From Bog-473 sp963706555 (lineage in GTDB: Bacteria; Actinomycetota; Acidimicrobiia; Acidimicrobiales; RAAP-2): 64,000 nt of DNA. The notes beneath the pieces are model-generated. The model saw nothing but the letters and a program-made list of their open reading frames with translations, had not been told where the DNA came from and ran no database searches. This document shows, piece after piece, positions 60,433 to 64,000 of the stretch. A program made the translations under genes and the position numbers. The stretch is from positions 2,604,001-2,668,000 of the forward strand of contig OY970164.1 in the NCBI GenBank assembly GCA_963706555.1, given 5' to 3'. Every line of letters begins with the position of its first letter. Position 1 is the stretch's first letter.

Positions 60433-61653
60433 TTGAGCCAGCAATCGCCCAAGGTCACGTTGCCCGAGTACCGCGCGTCCGTCCGGGCCTGGGCGGAGGC
60501 GAATCTGACCCCGGCCGTCGGAGTCGAAGCAGAGGATTACGAGGCCGAGCTGGTGCGGATCACCGAGGAAAGGGCCATTCAAGCCAAGCTCCACGAAGCC
60601 GGCTTCGCGGGTTTCACGTTGCCGCCCGAGTACGGAGGCCAGGGATTGACCCTCGACCACGAACGCATCTTCGCCGAGGAGGCACGGCCGTATCGGATCC
60701 CGGGAGGGAACCTCGGGGTCTCCATCAATATCCTCGGCGCCACTCTTGCCGCCTTCGGCACGCACGAACAGAAGCTTGCACACCTACCGAAGATCCTGTC
60801 GGGCGCCGAAATCTGGCTGCAGCTCCTCTCCGAGCCGACCGGTGGATCGGACCTGGGCGGACTGATGACAGGTGCGATCCGAGATGGTGATTACTTCGTC
60901 GTCAATGGGCAGAAGACCTGGAGCACCGGTGCCTACGCCTCTGACTTTGCCCTGTGTCCTGTACGCACCCGGTGGGACGTCCCGAAGCACAAAGGCATCT
61001 CGATGCTGATCCTCGACCTGAAGACGCCGGGCATCGAAGTCCGCCGGATCAGACAGTTGAACGGTGGAGCAGAGTTCTGCGAGGAGTTCTTCACTGATGT
61101 GATGGTTCCGGCCGAGAACCTTGTGGGTGACGAGAACGAAGGCTGGCGCGTGGCGAGGGGCCTGCTCGAGATCGAACACGCCTGGGTTGGGAGGGGAGGT
61201 GCCCCGAGCACCGCTCCGAAGGGCGTCGACCGGATCGTCTCTTTGGTTTCCGCCCGGGGTCTCGGCGGGGACGCGGGTGTGCGCCGCGACGTCGCGGCTA
61301 TGCATGTCGCATCGACCGCACAGCAACTTGTGTCGGCCCGGGTGTCTGATGGAGTGGCCAGTGGCAAGCTGGCGCCCGGCTACGGCAGTCTCCTCAAATT
61401 GGGGAATGACACTCTCGCCCAAAGGGAGTCGGAGCTGGCTTTGCGACTGGCCGGGAGCGGAGGTGTCACATGGAGACCCGATCAACACGAGAGCCGAGAA
61501 TGGTCGGATCAGTTCCTCTCGCTCAGAAGCACGACAATCGCCGGTGGCACGTCGGAGATCCAGCGCAACAACGTGAGTGAGCGTGTGCTGGGGCTCCCGC
61601 GGGAGCCTGCGTTCGACCGGGACATTCCCTTCAACGAAGTACCCCATAACTAG
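60433..61653 (+). CDS. Acyl-CoA dehydrogenase
   Basis: FAD-dependent acyl-CoA dehydrogenase of 406 residues. FTLPPEYGGQGLTLDHE, LLSEPTGGSDLGGLM, NGQKTWSTGAYASDFAL, VRRIRQLNGGAEFCEEFFTD, GWRVARGLLEIEH and the C-terminal TTIAGGTSEIQRNNVSERVL follow the family order; the Glu in GTSEIQ is a helix cap, whereas the catalytic base is likely the Glu in ARGLLEIEH (long-chain/isovaleryl-type position). The TTG at 60433 has GGAGG about 9 nt upstream; a GTG at 60382 is an alternative. It is followed by a SnoaL-like gene 34 bases later. Confidence 0.9.
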   Translation: MSQQSPKVTLPEYRASVRAWAEANLTPAVGVEAEDYEAELVRITEERAIQAKLHEAGFAGFTLPPEYGGQGLTLDHERIFAEEARPYRIPGGNLGVSINILGATLAAFGTHEQKLAHLPKILSGAEIWLQLLSEPTGGSDLGGLMTGAIRDGDYFVVNGQKTWSTGAYASDFALCPVRTRWDVPKHKGISMLILDLKTPGIEVRRIRQLNGGAEFCEEFFTDVMVPAENLVGDENEGWRVARGLLEIEHAWVGRGGAPSTAPKGVDRIVSLVSARGLGGDAGVRRDVAAMHVASTAQQLVSARVSDGVASGKLAPGYGSLLKLGNDTLAQRESELALRLAGSGGVTWRPDQHESREWSDQFLSLRSTTIAGGTSEIQRNNVSERVLGLPREPAFDRDIPFNEVPHN

Positions 61654-61686
61654 GGGTTTCTCCGTCGAGGGGTGAGGGGAGGCTAC

Positions 61687-62172
61687 GTGACGATTGATGC
61701 TGGCTATCGGCGATCAGCGGAGGACACGCTGGCGATCCTCGACGTGGTGGGTCGTTACGGCTTCGTCGTCGACGATCGGGATTGGGACGGATTCGAGCAG
61801 GTGTTCACTGAGGACGCGGTGTTTGACTCCAGAGATCACGATCGCGACCCACCGCGAGGTTTCGCCCCGATCAAGGGGCGTCAAGGGATCGTCGAGGCTT
61901 TCCGCGACCTCTACATCCACCCTCTGCAGCACATGATCGTGACCAGCGTCATCGACAACGTCTCTCCCGATGAGGTGATCGTGCGCTCGAAAGGAATCTT
62001 CCCGATACCGGACTTTCAGTTCTTCGAGGGCGTCTACACCGACGTCGTCGTGAAGACGGACGGCGGATGGCGGATCCGGCACAAGACCTTCAAACGCTTC
62101 GGTCAGGGGGCCACGCTGTGGATGCGGGAGTCGGTGCGTGAAGCGCTCCGCCGTGGGGCGATCCTCGAATAG
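61687..62172 (+). CDS. SnoaL/NTF2-like protein
   Basis: Cone-fold protein of 161 residues. EDTLAILDVVGRYGFVVDDR then WDGFEQVFTEDAVFDSRDH and VTSVIDNVSPDEVIVRSKG are standard SnoaL-like_4 elements; the Asp pair in VVDDRDWDG is where many members place their acid/base. The function is unknown. The GTG at 61687 has GGGGAGG 4-5 nt upstream. It is convergent with the Rieske ferredoxin, whose stop is 4 bases away. Confidence 0.82.
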   Translation: MTIDAGYRRSAEDTLAILDVVGRYGFVVDDRDWDGFEQVFTEDAVFDSRDHDRDPPRGFAPIKGRQGIVEAFRDLYIHPLQHMIVTSVIDNVSPDEVIVRSKGIFPIPDFQFFEGVYTDVVVKTDGGWRIRHKTFKRFGQGATLWMRESVREALRRGAILE

Positions 62173-62175
62173 CCG

Positions 62176-62502
62176 TCAGCTTGCTGTGGGTTCGCGCTCG
62201 CGATCGACGTAGATCTCTGTGCCCTGGACCTCGACGTGGTACTTCGCCAACCGACAACCCGGCTGGGTGAGCCCGTCTCCCGTGATCACATCGAAACACC
62301 ACGAATGGCCGGCGCACACGAGCACGTCCTCGTCGAGTTCCCCGTAGACCAGCGGGTACTCCTCGTGCGGACAGATGCCATCGAGCGCATGGAGGTCGCC
62401 CTGGTCGTCCCGAATGACGAGGATCTCCCAACCTTCGACAAAAAAGGCGGCCATCTGGCCCTTGGCCAGGTCGTTGGTTTCGCACACCCTCGTCAGAGCC
62501 AT
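62176..62502 (-). CDS. Rieske [2Fe-2S] ferredoxin
   Basis: Soluble Rieske-type ferredoxin of 108 residues, the usual size. Cluster ligands are Cys44 and His46 (ICPHEEYP) and Cys63 and His66 (VCAGHSW). The opening MALTRVCETNDLAKGQMAAF is that of biphenyl/toluene dioxygenase ferredoxins, which feed electrons to Rieske oxygenases; here the neighbour upstream on the strand is a P450. The ATG at 62502 fits the family; TACTGT lies 8 nt upstream. A start at 62586 would be 26 bases after the P450 stop, so I cannot exclude it. Confidence 0.88.
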   Translation of the reverse strand: MALTRVCETNDLAKGQMAAFFVEGWEILVIRDDQGDLHALDGICPHEEYPLVYGELDEDVLVCAGHSWCFDVITGDGLTQPGCRLAKYHVEVQGTEIYVDREREPTAS

Positions 62503-62611
62503 GGATGACCACAGTACGGTTCGCCCCGTTGGTCGGCGCCGTTGGACGGGTGCATCGTCGAGCCGATCGAAAGGGTCGCCTGACATTCGTCAGGCGTCAT
62601 GAACGGACCGG

Positions 62612-63790
62612 TCAGGGGATGCTCACGGGAAGCGATTCGTAGCCCCGCTGGTCGGCGATGTACATGAATGAGGACCGGTCGAGGTCGACTTCCCAATGCG
62701 GAAAACGCTTCAGGACTTCCTCGAAGACCACGCGGCCTTCGAGTCTCGCTAACGCCTGGCCGAGGCAGTAATGGGATCCGAAGCCGAATGAGAGGTGCCG
62801 GTCGATCTTGCGCGTGACGTCGAACCGGTCGGGGTCGGCAAAAAGTCGGTCGTCGCGATTTCCCGATGGCGTCAGTGTGGCGAGGATGCTGCCTTCAGGG
62901 ACCACTTGGCCGCAGATCTCGACGTCTCGAGCGACATATCTGCAGTTCTGCAAGGTGTTGGGCTCGCACCGCAGACTTTCCTCGATCGCATTGCGGATGA
63001 GCGCCGGGTTCTCGACCAACAGTCGGCGCTGGTCGGGGTTCTGAGCCAGCAGCAGGCCGGTCCAGCCGATCAGCAGGCGCGTCGTTTCGTTCCCTGCTGC
63101 CGCCACGATATTGACGTACGCCAGAAGCTCTTCGCGGGTCAACCGGCGCGTCACCCCGTCTTCATCTTTGAATTCCGTGTACAGCAGCTGGGTCATGATG
63201 TCGTCGGACGGATGGTCCAACCGCCAATCGATGTAGTCACCGAATATGTCGCCCGAGAGCGAGTTCTCACCGGCCGGGTCCGACGACCGCTGCCCGTAGA
63301 AATGGTCCCGAACCGACTCCTGGTCGGACTCCGGGATGCCCACAAGCATGCCTATGACCTTCATCGGTACCAACATGCCCAGGTCACCGACGAAGTCGAA
63401 GCCTCCGGAGCCGATGAGGGGGTCCAGGAGCGACGCGCAGAGTCGCCGCACGCCCTCCTCGAGAGAGGACACTCCCTTGGGGGTGAACATGCGTGACAAA
63501 AGGGCGCGGTGGATATCGTGTTCGGGAGGATCCTCGAAGATGACCGTCCCCTTGGGGATTTCCCAGTCGGATTTCAATATGTCGAGCGTCACGCCCTTCC
63601 GGGAGATGAACACATCCCTGTTCACCAGCGTGCGCTCAATGTCTTCGAATCGACTGATCGCGTAGAAGTCGAACTCCTCGCTGTAGAAAAGCGGAGCCTC
63701 CTCCCGCATCCTGCGGAAGAGCGGATGTGGGTTGAGGATCGTGTCGTGGTCGTAGGGGTTGTACATCACATCGGCGGACGTCGTTGTCAT
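62612..63790 (-). CDS. Cytochrome P450
   Basis: Soluble bacterial P450 of 392 residues that would hydroxylate an organic substrate. I-helix AAAGNETT is at 230-237, the ExxR pair at Glu271 and Arg274 (ESLR), and the haem loop FGFGSHYCLGQ at 335-345 with Cys342 as thiolate. A PERF-like segment reads PDRFDVTR near 320-327. The ATG at 63790 has GGAG just upstream (spacing 3 nt); the longer frame to 63910 is not protein-like. Downstream lies a Rieske ferredoxin that could serve as redox partner; no ferredoxin reductase is seen. Confidence 0.93.
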   Translation of the reverse strand: MTTTSADVMYNPYDHDTILNPHPLFRRMREEAPLFYSEEFDFYAISRFEDIERTLVNRDVFISRKGVTLDILKSDWEIPKGTVIFEDPPEHDIHRALLSRMFTPKGVSSLEEGVRRLCASLLDPLIGSGGFDFVGDLGMLVPMKVIGMLVGIPESDQESVRDHFYGQRSSDPAGENSLSGDIFGDYIDWRLDHPSDDIMTQLLYTEFKDEDGVTRRLTREELLAYVNIVAAAGNETTRLLIGWTGLLLAQNPDQRRLLVENPALIRNAIEESLRCEPNTLQNCRYVARDVEICGQVVPEGSILATLTPSGNRDDRLFADPDRFDVTRKIDRHLSFGFGSHYCLGQALARLEGRVVFEEVLKRFPHWEVDLDRSSFMYIADQRGYESLPVSIP

Positions 63791-63951
63791 GCTCCACGCC
63801 TTTCTCGTTCTAAGCAAGGGAGTTGCAGGGCCGCTTCGCCCCTCCCTTCGCCTCCTCAACCCTGCGCCTTCGGTCCACGCCGGGATAGGCCTACCAGCGA
63901 ACCGTCGCAACGGTTCTGGGCAAGCTCGCTGGTTGCGACGTGCCCAATGTT

Positions 63952-63966
63952 TTGTGCAGTATACAA
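63952..63966. promoter_or_regulatory. TTGT-N7-ACAA inverted repeat upstream of P450
   Basis: TTGT (63952-63955), 7 nt and ACAA (63963-63966) form an inverted repeat which contains the perfect hexamer palindrome GTATAC (63959-63964). It lies 160-175 bases upstream of the P450 start and is a candidate GntR- or TetR-type operator. The region runs to the window edge, so what lies beyond is unknown. Confidence 0.35.
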
Positions 63967-64000
63967 GGTATAGCTCCCAGCGTGGGGGCCTAGGTCGAGG

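Noticed and set aside
1..64000. CRISPR arrays, transposons, integrases, tRNA or rRNA genes
   Set aside because: Looked for on both strands; no regularly spaced repeats, no terminal inverted repeats with transposase-like ORFs, and no recognisable structural RNA sequence.

Overview
The window is a 64 kb, GC-rich stretch of what looks like an actinobacterial chromosome, most likely Actinomycetota. I infer this from the GC-rich codon use, the frequent GTG and TTG starts, and two luciferase-like (LLM) plus one PPOX-type F420-dependent oxidoreductase. A TIGR03084-like (mycothiol-dependent isomerase fold) protein and several genes that appear leaderless (TANNNT exactly 7 nt before the start codon) point the same way. 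I cannot fix the order; mycobacteria-like and acidimicrobial lineages both fit. I saw no tRNA, rRNA, CRISPR array, transposase or phage gene.

Almost everything is small-molecule catabolism. 1-3688 (+): tail of a Rieske oxygenase alpha subunit, two unrecognised proteins, an enoyl-CoA hydratase and an amidase. 3770-6482 (-): amidohydrolase, SRPBCC protein, F420 oxidoreductase. 7155-11539: acyl-CoA dehydrogenase (+) facing a thiolase (frameshifted), SDR and class III CoA-transferase (-). 12073-17489 (+): two paralogous alpha/beta-hydrolase-domain genes (the first frameshifted) flanking a solute-binding protein, then a CoA-transferase. 17548-23778: TIGR03084-like protein, amidohydrolase, SDR/SnoaL/nitroreductase set, PPOX protein and a hypothetical. 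24060-27047 (+): epoxide hydrolase, enoyl-CoA hydratase, membrane protein. 27148-31406: RDD protein, secreted protein, MFS transporter and DeoR regulator (-), divergent from a HAD phosphatase (+). 31866-35589 (+): molybdenum hydroxylase L-M-S operon (L frameshifted). 35643-37722 (-): SDR, NTF2-like, SDR. 37959-45389 (+): the longest single operon, aldehyde dehydrogenase, CMD-like protein, SDR, TauD-like oxygenase, a 46-residue small ORF, CoA-transferase, second TauD-like oxygenase and two-domain VOC protein. 45346-52594: SDR/NTF2/LLM set (-), SnoaL, VOC, amidohydrolase, SDR and a second solute-binding protein. 52814-63790: acyl-CoA ligase, double-hotdog protein, 709-residue fused acyl-CoA dehydrogenase (+), DapB-fold reductase, zinc dehydrogenase (frameshifted), SDR (-), acyl-CoA dehydrogenase and SnoaL (+), then a Rieske ferredoxin and P450 pair (-).

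Together the genes supply uptake (two binding proteins, one MFS), oxygenation or hydroxylation (Rieske, P450, two TauD, Mo hydroxylase, F420 enzymes), CoA activation (one ligase, three CoA-transferases), beta-oxidation (three acyl-CoA dehydrogenases, two hydratases, eight SDRs, one thiolase) and hydrolysis or decarboxylation (three amidohydrolase-2 proteins, amidase, epoxide hydrolase). This suggests degradation of one or more cyclic or branched organic acids; the substrate cannot be read from sequence. Only one regulator gene (DeoR) is visible, yet several promoter regions carry palindromes.

Four genes (thiolase, first alpha/beta hydrolase, Mo-hydroxylase large subunit, zinc dehydrogenase) are each broken by what can be explained as a single-base indel in otherwise intact sequence, one of them in a C6 run. 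Assembly or sequencing error and very recent inactivation are both possible. Start codons were chosen from Shine-Dalgarno position, family length or leaderless spacing as stated per entry.
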